Of a DNA stretch of 64,000 bases, positions 16,653 through 25,925 are shown piece by piece. Source of the stretch: Anaerolineae bacterium (GTDB lineage Bacteria > Chloroflexota > Anaerolineae > Aggregatilineales > Phototrophicaceae). Every line of letters begins with the position of its first letter. The stretch's first letter is position 1. The stretch spans positions 17,093 through 81,092 of the forward strand of contig JALOOG010000022.1 of NCBI GenBank assembly GCA_025454525.1. Direction: 5' to 3'. The translations under genes were made by a program, and so were the position numbers. The notes under the pieces were generated by a model. That model was given only the letters and a program-made list of their open reading frames with translations. It did no database searches and was not told the DNA's origin.

Positions 16653-17501
16653 TTAGATTTTGGACTCTTTGGATAATGCAGCGGCCAATTGCGATGAGAT
16701 TAACTCTAACATCAAGACGTTTTCTTGTGTGATTGACCCGGGACGCTCCCGACAAGCGCTCATCACGCCATAAGTGACTCCGTTAAACATCACCGGAACA
16801 CATCCGATCGCGCCTAAACGTCCGCGTGCCACTAAAGGATGATTCGGACGATCTTCGGGGCCGGCAATCCGGCTTTGACCGTTTAATTGTACCCAGCTCA
16901 TCAGGTCATCGGCGGTCGCCTCTTTGGGTGCAACGGCTTGGATCGCATTTGGCCCCATTTGTGCGCGCAAGGTCAAGCGGAGAGGGGTCTCGGCATCTTT
17001 GTGATAGTAAGCCACATAGTCATAACCCATTTCAAAACAGGATTCGACGGCCACTTGCTGCTTACCGATCATCCCGGTGGCGGTGCGTAACTTCTTGGCA
17101 AAATTGCGGACGGCCGGCAAGCTATCAGAGCGCAAGGTCTCCATGCGGCGCTCAGACATGAGACGGGTAATCCGTCGCACCAGATCGTCATTTTTAAACG
17201 GATCGGTCGAGAGATCATCGGCTTGGCCGGGCATTCCAAAATCGGCCTCTTCATCTACCAATACGATCAACAAGCGCGGGTAAGAATGCCGTAATTCACT
17301 CACCAGAGCGAACACGGTTTCATCAAGGTTGTTATCGATCACCAAAACATCCGCGTGTTGATTGCGATCGGCAAGCACGGCGCGAGTATCGGCAATGGTG
17401 TGGACGATATTGAGGGTAAAGCCCTCTTGATTAACGAGATTTTGATAAAAGCGTGAAGCGTCATCTGGTTTGATCGCTAATAGCATACTGACTCGGATCA
17501 T
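16653..17501 (-). CDS. atypical receiver plus GAF-domain protein
   Basis: 282 aa. The N-terminal ~120 residues fold like a receiver domain with the phosphoacceptor position kept (VLVIDNNL), but the N-terminal acidic pair and the late Lys are not obvious. Residues about 125-282 form a GAF domain ending in the typical MLELISSQLAAALSK helix. There is no output domain, so it probably acts through protein contacts in a signalling chain. It stands alone on the minus strand, 40 bp after the SDR gene. Confidence 0.7.
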   Translation of the reverse strand: MIRVSMLLAIKPDDASRFYQNLVNQEGFTLNIVHTIADTRAVLADRNQHADVLVIDNNLDETVFALVSELRHSYPRLLIVLVDEEADFGMPGQADDLSTDPFKNDDLVRRITRLMSERRMETLRSDSLPAVRNFAKKLRTATGMIGKQQVAVESCFEMGYDYVAYYHKDAETPLRLTLRAQMGPNAIQAVAPKEATADDLMSWVQLNGQSRIAGPEDRPNHPLVARGRLGAIGCVPVMFNGVTYGVMSACRERPGSITQENVLMLELISSQLAAALSKESKI

Positions 17502-17540
17502 AGATTTATTCCTTTTGTATATAGGTTGAGTACCATGTCG

Positions 17541-18242
17541 TTACCAATGGAGTTCGCTACCGTTCCAACGGAGATAGCGTCCGGTATCTTTGAGGGTTAA
17601 ACCGTCGATCACCCGTAAGATGCCGCTGACCGATTGCGCGGGGGTTAATGAGGCGCTGGATCCGCCCATATCGGTTTGCACCCAACCCGGATCCAGCGCA
17701 AGAGCGATCACCCCCACCGATCGGAGATCTGCGGCCAAGCCCCGCGTGATCATGTTAAGGGCGGCTTTACTCGCACAATAACCATAATCACCGCCATAAG
17801 TTTTATCGGATAAAGATCCCATTTCGGATGAGAGGTTGATCAAACGGGCGGATGGTGCCTGTTGAAGATGACCTAAAAACGCCTGCGCGATCAGTAAGGG
17901 GGCAACGGTGTTCACATTAAAGATCTGAAGCAGACGTTCGCGGGTTGACCCTAACAATGATTGTTCATGGCTAGGGGGGTTTACCGCGGCGTTGTTGATC
18001 AAGACCTCTAAACGGTCAGTATGTTTTGTGACCTCTTTGGCAGCTTGTCGAATTTGATCGGAATCAGTGACATCTAATGAAATTTCGACAACGTTCGCGG
18101 GAAATTGTGCCTTAAGCGCGCTCAAGGCTGAGCTACCGTTGCGTGAGGCAGCAAAAACGCGAGTATCATCGCGGGCCGCATATTGCCGAACGAGTTCTAA
18201 GCCGATGCCACGATTCGCGCCTGTGATCAAGATGTTGTACAT
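17541..18242 (-). CDS. short-chain dehydrogenase/reductase
   Basis: 233 aa classical SDR. NADP-binding TGANRGIG at the N-terminus, LINNAAV, catalytic Ser (NLSSEM), and catalytic YCASK (YxxxK). The C-terminus is short, as in the C-factor/sepiapterin-reductase-like group. Cytoplasmic; substrate unknown. The M20 peptidase gene ends 13 bp upstream on the same strand, so the two likely share a transcript. Confidence 0.92.
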   Translation of the reverse strand: MYNILITGANRGIGLELVRQYAARDDTRVFAASRNGSSALSALKAQFPANVVEISLDVTDSDQIRQAAKEVTKHTDRLEVLINNAAVNPPSHEQSLLGSTRERLLQIFNVNTVAPLLIAQAFLGHLQQAPSARLINLSSEMGSLSDKTYGGDYGYCASKAALNMITRGLAADLRSVGVIALALDPGWVQTDMGGSSASLTPAQSVSGILRVIDGLTLKDTGRYLRWNGSELHW

Positions 18243-18255
18243 GGTGGTATCTCCG

Positions 18256-19425
18256 TCATCCGTGTTTATTCTGCATGATCCAAGCGGTTGTTGCCAGCGT
18301 TAATGTAATCAATTGTTGCATTCCCGAAGCAACAGGCGCGGTTTCGATATACTCATCAAGGCGGTGAGCATTGCCGCCGCGTGTGATCCCAATAGTGACG
18401 GTTGGACACCCCGCCGCAAGGGGGACATTGCCGTCGGTGCTGCCGGTCTCTAAAGAGGCCCGGATTCCTAATTGACCTAAGGCCGCGATTGCGCCTTGCA
18501 CTAAAGGATGTTCAATGGCGATCATCCCGGCGGGGCGATCACCGACGATTACGACAGTAAAATGCAGATCATCGGTTTTAAGCGCGTTGATCTGATCATA
18601 GACTTCACGCTCTAATTGTTGGAGCGCTTGTGGCGATTCGGAACGGAGATCTAATAACAGCGACGCGGACGGCGCGATCGTGTTGACTGATTGGCCGCCT
18701 TCGATCACGCCGATGTTATACGTGGTGCGTGGGTTGGTCGGCGGTTGTAGACGATCGATGCGTGCGCCTAATTGCATCAGACCATGGATCGCGCTTGGTC
18801 GTCCGAAATGTAACCAACTGTGGCCGCCTTCGGTTTTCGCGGTAATCTGGAGACGACGCACCGCGATCCCCGCGTGATAGATGTGGCCGAAAGCCAAGCC
18901 TTCAAGGTTGATCACACCCGCTAAACGATCTTTCAAACACTCAAAGGCTACTTTCACCCCACCGAGATCGCCTAAGCCTTCTTCACGACTGGTAGCGACA
19001 AACCAAAGATCACACTCTGGCCGGATTTGTTCTTGCCGTAACCACCAGATCAACCCTAATAAACCCGATACCCCGATGCTGTTATCCCCTAACCCTGGGC
19101 CGTAAATGGTGTTTTGTTGAGGGCGGGTGGTGAGGTCGGTCTCGGCATTAAACACGGTATCGGTGTGAGCCATGACCATTAAAGCCGGTAAGGTAGAGTT
19201 CGCACCGGGTAAACGGCCATAGACGTTAAATACTTCATCCGTACTGATGTCTGTTAAGCCTAATTCGGTAAACTTTTCGCTCACATAGGTCGCACGGGCC
19301 GCTTCGGCAAAGGTGGGCGCGGGAATCTGTTGGATCTGGAGTCCCTGATCGATCACCCATTGGGCGAGTTGGGATAACTGTTGCCAATTCAAACTACGAT
19401 CTAACTTTTCAATGAGGTTTTTCAT
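18256..19425 (-). CDS. M20-family metallopeptidase / amidohydrolase
   Basis: About 389 aa from the ATG at 19425; a longer frame exists upstream but the N-terminal extension looks non-coding. Metal ligands are visible: MAHTDTVF (HxD), GLGDN (bridging Asp), TSREEGLGD (catalytic Glu and ligand Glu) and the C-terminal NAHRLDEY (His). A dimerisation domain sits in the middle (about residues 185-290), containing GGHSW. The family hydrolyses peptides or N-acyl amino acids; the substrate is not evident. Co-oriented with the SDR gene. Confidence 0.9.
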   Translation of the reverse strand: MKNLIEKLDRSLNWQQLSQLAQWVIDQGLQIQQIPAPTFAEAARATYVSEKFTELGLTDISTDEVFNVYGRLPGANSTLPALMVMAHTDTVFNAETDLTTRPQQNTIYGPGLGDNSIGVSGLLGLIWWLRQEQIRPECDLWFVATSREEGLGDLGGVKVAFECLKDRLAGVINLEGLAFGHIYHAGIAVRRLQITAKTEGGHSWLHFGRPSAIHGLMQLGARIDRLQPPTNPRTTYNIGVIEGGQSVNTIAPSASLLLDLRSESPQALQQLEREVYDQINALKTDDLHFTVVIVGDRPAGMIAIEHPLVQGAIAALGQLGIRASLETGSTDGNVPLAAGCPTVTIGITRGGNAHRLDEYIETAPVASGMQQLITLTLATTAWIMQNKHG

Positions 19426-19592
19426 CCCCCCGACAATCCTCTCTGTGTTATAATCGCGAACACTCACCACAAGTCAGACGGCATTCGCGCAAACTGTAAT
19501 GGTCTTTAAGATTACGGTGGCTAAAGTGTCTGTATCAACCGAACGTAATTATGACTCAACGTGCGGGGTTCTGCACGGTATGGATGGGGCCC

Positions 19593-20261
19593 ATGAATAA
19601 CGCAACGCTTCTGTTAATTGGTCGGTCTGGCACCAAAGACGATTCAACCTATATTGACGCATTACAAAAGCGCTATACTTTAAAAAATGCGCCCAGTGGT
19701 AAACAAGCGTTAGAATGCGTGCGGATGTATAGTCCTCGATTGGCGGTGTTGGATGCGGTGTCGATGCGAACTCCGGGGGATCGGATCTCACGGATGTTGC
19801 GAGATTCATTTGGCCAATTGCCGATCGTGCATATTCACCCCGGACGATCGGACGGCATAGAAAGCGCGGCCGATGTGCTATTCACCCCACCTTTGAACAC
19901 CCGACGGTTGCTTAACAGCATTGAGCGTCTCTTGAAAGCTTACGATGGTGATGACGAGATCTTGCAATGTGGCAATTTTCAGATGAATGTGCCGCGTCGA
20001 TTGTTGATCTACAATGGATTAGAGCGTCCGCTAAATCCAAAACAGGCCTCGTTATTAGAGTTGTTTTTCCGGCATCCGAACGAGGTGATCGAACGGAAAC
20101 GATTGATGGAAACGGTCTGGCAAACCGAATATCTGGGAGACACACGCACTTTAGACGTGCATATCCGATGGGTGCGACAAGCGTTAGAGGAAAGTGGGAA
20201 AAACCTCAAAACGATTCGGGGGATCGGGTATTGTTTGGAAGTGGCCCCAATCACGGAATAA
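19593..20261 (+). CDS. OmpR-like regulator with atypical receiver
   Basis: 222 aa from ATG 19593 (GGATGGGG upstream); 14 further codons are open upstream. The N-terminal half resembles a receiver: hydrophobic strand LLLIG and an Asp in LAVLDAV, but the N-terminal acidic pair is missing and the conserved Lys position reads FTPPL. The C-terminal half (about residues 120-220) is a standard winged-helix trans_reg_C domain (RPLNPKQASLLELF, TLDVHIRWVRQAL, IRGIGYCLE). It may be phosphorylation-independent. Divergent from the M20 gene. A strong terminator follows. Confidence 0.8.
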   Translation: MNNATLLLIGRSGTKDDSTYIDALQKRYTLKNAPSGKQALECVRMYSPRLAVLDAVSMRTPGDRISRMLRDSFGQLPIVHIHPGRSDGIESAADVLFTPPLNTRRLLNSIERLLKAYDGDDEILQCGNFQMNVPRRLLIYNGLERPLNPKQASLLELFFRHPNEVIERKRLMETVWQTEYLGDTRTLDVHIRWVRQALEESGKNLKTIRGIGYCLEVAPITE

Positions 20262-20288
20262 AAAAACCGACAAGCCCGTCGGTTTTTT
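20261..20288. terminator. strong bidirectional intrinsic terminator
   Basis: AAAAAACCGAC pairs with GTCGGTTTTTT around AAGCCC. It has a T tract on both strands and separates the convergent regulator and rpsT genes. Confidence 0.92.
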
Positions 20289-20293
20289 TAGCG

Positions 20294-20578
20294 TTATTGG
20301 CTGACCGATTTTTGCAAAGCGGCAAGTTGTTTCATCAACCGGCTTTTGCGACGGGCAGCGTTGCGCGGATGGATCACCCCACGACTGGCGGATTTGTCTA
20401 GATCTTGCACCGCTAAGCGGGTGGCTTCAATGGCGGTATTCAGATCCGGATTGTTCGCATGGATCGCTTTGCGCGCACGTTTGACAAAGGTACGGGTGCG
20501 ATTGCGAAAATGCCGATTGTAGAGACGGCGCTTCTCGTTTTGACGGATGCGCTTGATAGCAGAACGGTTATTGGCCAT
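20294..20578 (-). CDS. rpsT: 30S ribosomal protein S20
   Basis: 94 aa, basic and helical. The N-terminus ANNRSAIKRIRQNEKRR and the GVIHPRNAARRKSRL block are diagnostic of bacterial S20, which binds 16S rRNA early in 30S assembly. AGGAAC lies before the ATG. Single-gene unit with a strong terminator. Confidence 0.97.
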   Translation of the reverse strand: MANNRSAIKRIRQNEKRRLYNRHFRNRTRTFVKRARKAIHANNPDLNTAIEATRLAVQDLDKSASRGVIHPRNAARRKSRLMKQLAALQKSVSQ

Positions 20579-20644
20579 GACTCTGTTCCTAAATTGAGTT
20601 GTGAACGTAGTGCCGAAAATAATAGCATTGCTTGTGGGCTTTGT

Positions 20645-21574
20645 CTATCCCACAAGCTTTGTTACCAGCAAACCAATTGCCCCAATATTGAGTAGAATCA
20701 GCACAATCAACCCGATTCGCATCATCAGCGGGTGTTGAGCATTGTCCCCCGGAAGGGCGGTCGCTTTGATGTTGGCTGGGATCATCTCAAAATACACACT
20801 GGGATCGGGTTCATCGGTTGGTGAGATGTTATCACCAATGTAAACCCGGCTGCTCTCCGGTGAAGGTGACGGTCGTGAAGAGGATGTTACCGTTGGCTTG
20901 GCGGTGGGGCGTGATGACGCGGGAGTGGCCGGAGTCGCGGGTTTTTTAAACAGATCATCGTCATCATCTAAGGCGGCAGCGCTAAACGGCCCGCTTGTCA
21001 AGACGTTATCCGCTTCATCCCCGAACGGATCGCCGAAGGGATCATCAAACACATCATCAAAGGCGCTTTCTGGTTTACGGGTGCTTTGATTCAATGCGCC
21101 GAAACCGTCATCATCATCGTCTAAGGTGAAAGCGGGTTCGGAGTCCTCAAAAAAGTCAGTCGTGGTGAACGGGTTGGCGGCGTTGCTCCCCGGGCTAGAA
21201 GGCGCTTTGAGCCAATCATCGTCATCATCCACCGCTTCTACTTTGGGCGCGGGGGATGAGATTGGTGGGGTTGGGGAAGGCGCGGGTGATTTTTTTAGCG
21301 AGATCTCTGGCGCGGGTGATTTTGTCGATTCCGCGTCTAACATCTCAAGGCCTTTTTTGGCGTTGGCGTTATTGGGATTGATAAACAACACGTTTTCAAG
21401 GCAAGTGCGCTTGTCATCGTCAGTTTCGACGACAGCGCTAAGCCATAACCACGCTTGTTCATTATATTGATCGAGTTCGGTCGCTTTTTCCCAAAGCGCA
21501 CGGGCTTCTTCTTTTTTGTTCGCTTTAAAAGCGCGAATCCCCTCTTTGACCATTGCCTCAACGTTGGCAGACAT
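20645..21574 (-). CDS. TPR protein with acidic linker and C-terminal membrane anchor
   Basis: 309 aa. Residues about 1-80 hold TPR-like helices (EGIRAFKANKKEEARALWEK, AWLWLSAVVE). A long disordered region (about 85-270) is rich in Pro, Ser and runs of Asp (DDDDDW, DDDDDGF). One membrane segment (about 285-305) ends the protein, a tail-anchored topology with the TPR in the cytoplasm. A common architecture in Chloroflexota; function unknown, probably a scaffold. GAGGA lies six bases before the ATG. The 267 bp upstream, to 21841, show no gene. Confidence 0.8.
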   Translation of the reverse strand: MSANVEAMVKEGIRAFKANKKEEARALWEKATELDQYNEQAWLWLSAVVETDDDKRTCLENVLFINPNNANAKKGLEMLDAESTKSPAPEISLKKSPAPSPTPPISSPAPKVEAVDDDDDWLKAPSSPGSNAANPFTTTDFFEDSEPAFTLDDDDDGFGALNQSTRKPESAFDDVFDDPFGDPFGDEADNVLTSGPFSAAALDDDDDLFKKPATPATPASSRPTAKPTVTSSSRPSPSPESSRVYIGDNISPTDEPDPSVYFEMIPANIKATALPGDNAQHPLMMRIGLIVLILLNIGAIGLLVTKLVG

Positions 21575-21841
21575 TGGTTTTCCTCTATCTATAATATGAT
21601 CTTGCGTCTAGTATAACACAGAGGCAAGCGTGATGAGTAACTTTGGCAGGCAACGAATAGGGTAATCCCTGCAAAAAAACTCAACCAAAAAGTCGTAACA
21701 CTCCATAAGCATCGAAAATAAAAATAGTGCGTAGATTTATTAAAACGATCGGAGTGCTTTTTGATTTAAGCGTTTACCTTACAATTGCATAAGCCTTTAA
21801 TTTCGCCTAAACTGTAACAGAGGGTAAATATGGGGGATGAT

Positions 21842-22553
21842 ATGACGGCTCTCAACGTTTTATGCGTTACAATCACTCAATGGCTATTTGGCTTGGGATC
21901 GACGCACGCGGGTGACATTTCTCGCAGAAAACCTTGATCTACTCTGGGATTATCTGCATCGTGTTCCTATTGCAGAATACCCCGATGTGATCGTGATTGA
22001 CGCAGATCATATTGGTGGCCCAGCGACCTTAAAGATCACCATTGAGCAGTTACGGCTCAAAATACCCTCGCTTCGGGTGGTATGTTTAACGCAATTGGTC
22101 AATCCCGATCTGGTGGAGATCGCGGCAGATGCTCATGCCAACGCCTTTTTACTCAAACAAGAGGTGCGTTTACAGATCACTTGGGCGATCGTCTACACCT
22201 TAGATCATGATTTTGTCGTGACACCCGGAGTCGCGAAGGCCTGTGCGCGCAGTTTTAACAGTCGGATCTTTCATGCGACCGTGTTACCCAAAAATCGCGA
22301 ATATCCCGAACTCACCGAGCGCATTCGGCAAGCGATCGCCCTGTGTGTGATCGAAGGGATGCCCGCGCACTTGGCCGCGCACGAAATGGGCATCAGCCTA
22401 CACACGATCCGCGGTTACATCAAAGAGGGCTATCGCATCTTGGAGTCGTATGATGAAACGGAATATCCGGTAGATATGACTCCCCAAGAGCGCGCTTTTA
22501 TGCGGTTTACCGCGCTCTCAGAAGATGAGGCCCAACGCGATGAACACAAATGA
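21842..22553 (+). pseudogene. receiver-HTH (LuxR/NarL-like) regulator, apparently frameshifted
   Basis: A good start site (GGGGGAT, then ATG 21842) begins a receiver-like first strand, ALNVLCVTITQWLFGLG, but this frame ends at TGA 21935. The rest of the receiver (LAENLDLLWDYL, VIVIDADHIGG with the phosphoacceptor Asp, then VVCLTQL) and a C-terminal HTH (AAHEMGISLHTIRGYIKEGY) are read in the +1 frame, open from 21846 to 22553. That frame has no ATG upstream of the receiver, only TTG 21888. A one-base insertion between about 21885 and 21935, a programmed shift or a sequence error would explain this. If the TTG start is used, the product is 221 aa and lacks strand 1 of the receiver. Confidence 0.55.
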
Positions 22554-22557
22554 CCTT

Positions 22558-22577
22558 GAGGGGATCAATCTCCCCTC
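22558..22577. terminator. hairpin between convergent genes
   Basis: GAGGGGA pairs with TCCCCTC (6-nt loop) right after the regulator stop codon and before the end of the convergent M23 gene. The T tract is weak. Confidence 0.55.
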
Positions 22578-22593
22578 TTACGGTCTGCTGGCT

Positions 22594-23577
22594 TCAACCC
22601 GGAATCCACGTCTGCAAAAAGTCAACGCTATCGATCCATTCGCCGTTAATGTTCATCTCCCAATGCAAATGCGGCCCACTGCTTCGGCCGGTGTTCCCAC
22701 TCATGCCGAGGATCTGCCCTTTGCTAATTTCTTGCCCGCGCACCACATGGATCTGGGAAAAATGCGCGTAACCCGAAAAGATCCCGTAGCCATGATCAAT
22801 GATGACCAGATTCCCGCGAATATCCATCAGGCCAGCAAACGCCACGATCCCGCTTGCAGAGGCAAAGATCGGCGTACCCGTTTCAGCGCGCAAATCCCAT
22901 CCGGTATGCAACGTCTCGGCCGTGCCATTAAACACCCGCAACGCACCAAATTGCGAGGTAAGCGGTGCATTTAACGGGAATTGCCAATCCACCTCACCTG
23001 AATCCCATAAACGCTCTTGGGTGATGTTTTGGAACACACTGGCCACCCGCGCAAATTCCGCCCGTTCCACCAACGGATCAATCAGATAAGCGCGTTCAGG
23101 GGGCAATTCCACCTCTTGCAAGACGAACCCCCCTAAAGAGACGGCAAATCGTGCGGGGATTGTGATCCGGGTTTCATCCGCTAACACGGCATAGATCTCA
23201 AAATCATATTCGCGGGCCGTTTGTTCGATCCCGACCGCGATCAACCCGTAAAAGCCTTCTCCATCAACGGGAAAAAACTCTATGATGCGCCCGAATACTT
23301 GCGCTCGTACTTCACGCACACCCGGCCCATCGACTCGCACGACTCCGGCCCGACCTTGTTTCAGCGACTCAAAAAACAATTCGACCGTGATCCCATCTTG
23401 ACTCAAGCTGATTGCAGGGGGGGGTTTAGGGATCGCGGTCGGAGTCACATCCGACGGAATCGCGGTTGCAATCGGCGTAGGGGTAGAGAGCGGTTCTTGG
23501 GCTAAGGTCAAGGTGACCAAGAGTCCCGCCCATAAGATCGATACCAACACAACAAAAACACGGTTCACACGGTTCAA
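22594..23577 (-). CDS. secreted M23-family (LytM) metallopeptidase
   Basis: 327 aa. Signal peptide (cleavage after TLAQ), a Thr/Pro linker to about residue 55, a beta-rich middle domain, then the M23 domain (about 205-327). Zinc ligands are HTGWD (HxxxD), and HLHWE carries the catalytic and third-ligand His. The C-terminal PHLHWEMNINGEWIDSVDFL is typical. It should cut peptide bridges of peptidoglycan or activate other hydrolases. The lipoprotein gene at 23593 ends 15 bp upstream on the same strand, suggesting one operon. Confidence 0.93.
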   Translation of the reverse strand: MNRVNRVFVVLVSILWAGLLVTLTLAQEPLSTPTPIATAIPSDVTPTAIPKPPPAISLSQDGITVELFFESLKQGRAGVVRVDGPGVREVRAQVFGRIIEFFPVDGEGFYGLIAVGIEQTAREYDFEIYAVLADETRITIPARFAVSLGGFVLQEVELPPERAYLIDPLVERAEFARVASVFQNITQERLWDSGEVDWQFPLNAPLTSQFGALRVFNGTAETLHTGWDLRAETGTPIFASASGIVAFAGLMDIRGNLVIIDHGYGIFSGYAHFSQIHVVRGQEISKGQILGMSGNTGRSSGPHLHWEMNINGEWIDSVDFLQTWIPG

Positions 23578-23592
23578 AGAATGTTCCTCCGA

Positions 23593-24411
23593 TTAAGGCG
23601 TGGGGGTTAAGGTTGGAAATGGAGCGGCCGTAGGCATCAAGGCAAAATCGATCTCCACGGTATCCATGATCGCTTGCAATTCACCCAACGCCGGGCCATC
23701 CATCGCGACATCCGGTTCTGTATACACATAAAAGGCAAAGTTGACCCCTTCATACTGGGTCAAGACAAACCAGCCTTTGATGTCAGGCAATTTTGGTGTA
23801 TCGGGGATGTCTGCTGGACAACCGGTCACTGCAAAAAACGCACCCACCCCGACGATCTCACCGATATTAAACTCACGAGTGACATCAAAACCGGGGATAC
23901 AACCCGGATCCATGATCGTAAACGTCAATAGCCGAATGCCATCTGCACGGAGGTCAATTTGTGCGCCCGCTTCTAGACCTGGATCCACATTGGTCACATT
24001 TTGAAAGCCCCATAACACGGTAATAAATCCCGTGCCACCGGTCACCTCACCCCGAAAGACGGTAAACGGTAAAAACACCGTCGTACCCGCTTCATTTAAG
24101 GGGAGCGCCGCATCTACTTGTGTCCAACCATCGGGGAAATTGATTCGTAGTGGTGCGCCAAAATTCATCTCAACGACCTCTAAAACGTTGAGTTCATCCG
24201 TGGCCGCAAGATCCGGTGTCGGAGAAGTCAGCGTAAGATCCGGCGTGAGCGTGGGTGTGATCGGTGGTGTGAGGGTAGAAGTCGGGACAAGCGTCGGTGC
24301 ATCTGTGGCCGTGACCACTCTAACCTCTTGGGTGGGCGTGCTTGCGGAGCTGGGATTACAGGCGGTCGTGATCAGCGCTAGGCCGATCACGGTTACAATC
24401 AACAAGCGCAT
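23593..24411 (-). CDS. surface lipoprotein of unknown function
   Basis: 272 aa. Lipobox ITTAC (Cys18), Thr/Pro-rich linker (about 20-75), then a globular domain of about 190 aa with a segment NFPDGWTQVD resembling PsbP/photosystem-like or DUF1795-type folds in Chloroflexota lipoproteins; that assignment is weak. The tail is again Thr/Pro-rich. Upstream of and probably co-transcribed with the M23 peptidase. Confidence 0.75.
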   Translation of the reverse strand: MRLLIVTVIGLALITTACNPSSASTPTQEVRVVTATDAPTLVPTSTLTPPITPTLTPDLTLTSPTPDLAATDELNVLEVVEMNFGAPLRINFPDGWTQVDAALPLNEAGTTVFLPFTVFRGEVTGGTGFITVLWGFQNVTNVDPGLEAGAQIDLRADGIRLLTFTIMDPGCIPGFDVTREFNIGEIVGVGAFFAVTGCPADIPDTPKLPDIKGWFVLTQYEGVNFAFYVYTEPDVAMDGPALGELQAIMDTVEIDFALMPTAAPFPTLTPTP

Positions 24412-24485
24412 AAATTTGTTTTCCTTGTTAGATGTCTCTCATCCTCTCATTATGACAAGAGACACCCGATAAGAAAATAGTTGAA

Positions 24486-25823
24486 TCAGCGCGGTTCAAC
24501 GATCATCTGGAGATCGCCTTTGGGTTGCAACACGATCAACGGTTGTAATTCCGGCGCGCCTTGATCGGGGGCCAAACGTAACCGCGCTTTCTGTAACACG
24601 GTTGCGAGGATCAATTGCGCTTCCATCAACGCGAAGCCATTGCCAATACATACGCGCGGCCCCCCGCCGAACGGAAAATACGAATACGGCACGATCTGAT
24701 CTTCACATTCCGGGGCAAACCGATCCGGGTTAAACAGAGTTGGTTCACGGAAATAACGTGGATCATGATGAATCTGATACACCGGAATATGGATCAACGC
24801 GCCCTTTTTGAGCAGATACCCACCAATCTCAACATCTTCGGCCACTTCACGCGGAAACATCCAGGTTGGGGGATAAAGACGCATCGACTCTTTAAACACC
24901 ATCAGGGTATAGCTTAATTGTGGTAAGTCGGCAAAGGTGAGCGGACGCGCTCCGATCGCATCTATTTCAGCGATCAAACGCGCTTCCACTTGGGGATGAC
25001 CCGCAATCAGATACCATGTCCACGCTAAAGCGGTTGCTGTGGTCTCATGGCCGGCGATAAACAAGGTCATCGCCTCATCTCGCGCTTGTTGATCGCTCAT
25101 GCCTTGCCCCGTATCATCTTTGGCCATCAACAACATCGATAGCAGATCGCCATAATCTTCACCAGATTGACGACGTTCCGCGATGATCCGTAAGATAATT
25201 TGATCGATCGTGTGGATGGCATCCCGTTCCCGTTGTTTATGCGGTAAAGGCAACCAATCCGGCAAAGAAAACGGCATCCGCATTTCACGAAAGGCCATCT
25301 CTTGCAAAACTTGGATAATTTCGCCGATCAAGTTTGATTCGGAGGAGACATCCGCATTAAACAGCGTCTTGGTGACGATCTTACGAGTCAAGTCTGACAT
25401 CGTGTGCTGAATCGGGAGTTGGATCGTTTTTCCCTGCCAAGCAGCGATCATCTGCTCTGTGTATGTAACCATCGCATCGGCGTAACGGTGTAAGCGTTGA
25501 GTATGAAAGGCCGGTTGCACTAGTTTACGTTGCCTACGCCAAAAATCACCATCGCTATTGACCAAACCATCCCCATCAAATTTGCCGAATACCTCTTTTT
25601 GTCGATACCATTTTTGAAATTTTTTCGCCTGTTTGACCAACACCTCATAGACCAATTGCGGGGTTTTGACCATATAACCGTCGATCGGGCCAAGCCGATA
25701 GTAGATTAAATCGCTGTCATACTTGGCGCTAAGCTGTGTCAGATAGTGCAAGGGATCGCGCCCAAAGCCGCGAATAGTGTCAAAGCCCAATAGAAGATTG
25801 CTGGGGCCGGGTGGATAATTCAT
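24486..25823 (-). CDS. cytochrome P450
   Basis: 445 aa from the ATG at 25823, preceded by AAAGGGA; a TTG seven codons earlier is less likely. Soluble P450 with I-helix AGHETTA (oxygen activation), ExxR in KESMRLYPP, and heme loop FGGGPRVCIGNG with the Cys thiolate. The arrangement matches CYP102/CYP110/fatty-acid-hydroxylase-like bacterial P450s. No membrane anchor, no fused reductase and no ferredoxin gene nearby. Divergent from a TetR-type gene 102 bp away, its probable regulator. Substrate unknown; fatty acids or terpenoids are possible. Confidence 0.95.
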   Translation of the reverse strand: MNYPPGPSNLLLGFDTIRGFGRDPLHYLTQLSAKYDSDLIYYRLGPIDGYMVKTPQLVYEVLVKQAKKFQKWYRQKEVFGKFDGDGLVNSDGDFWRRQRKLVQPAFHTQRLHRYADAMVTYTEQMIAAWQGKTIQLPIQHTMSDLTRKIVTKTLFNADVSSESNLIGEIIQVLQEMAFREMRMPFSLPDWLPLPHKQRERDAIHTIDQIILRIIAERRQSGEDYGDLLSMLLMAKDDTGQGMSDQQARDEAMTLFIAGHETTATALAWTWYLIAGHPQVEARLIAEIDAIGARPLTFADLPQLSYTLMVFKESMRLYPPTWMFPREVAEDVEIGGYLLKKGALIHIPVYQIHHDPRYFREPTLFNPDRFAPECEDQIVPYSYFPFGGGPRVCIGNGFALMEAQLILATVLQKARLRLAPDQGAPELQPLIVLQPKGDLQMIVEPR

Positions 25824-25925
25824 GCTGTGATTCCCTTTGCTCAAATCAATCGGATTAAAGTTGTTTTCAGCGTAAAATAAAGCGAGTTAGGCTGTCAATT
25901 TATCAGTTTTAAATGGAGAGCAAGA

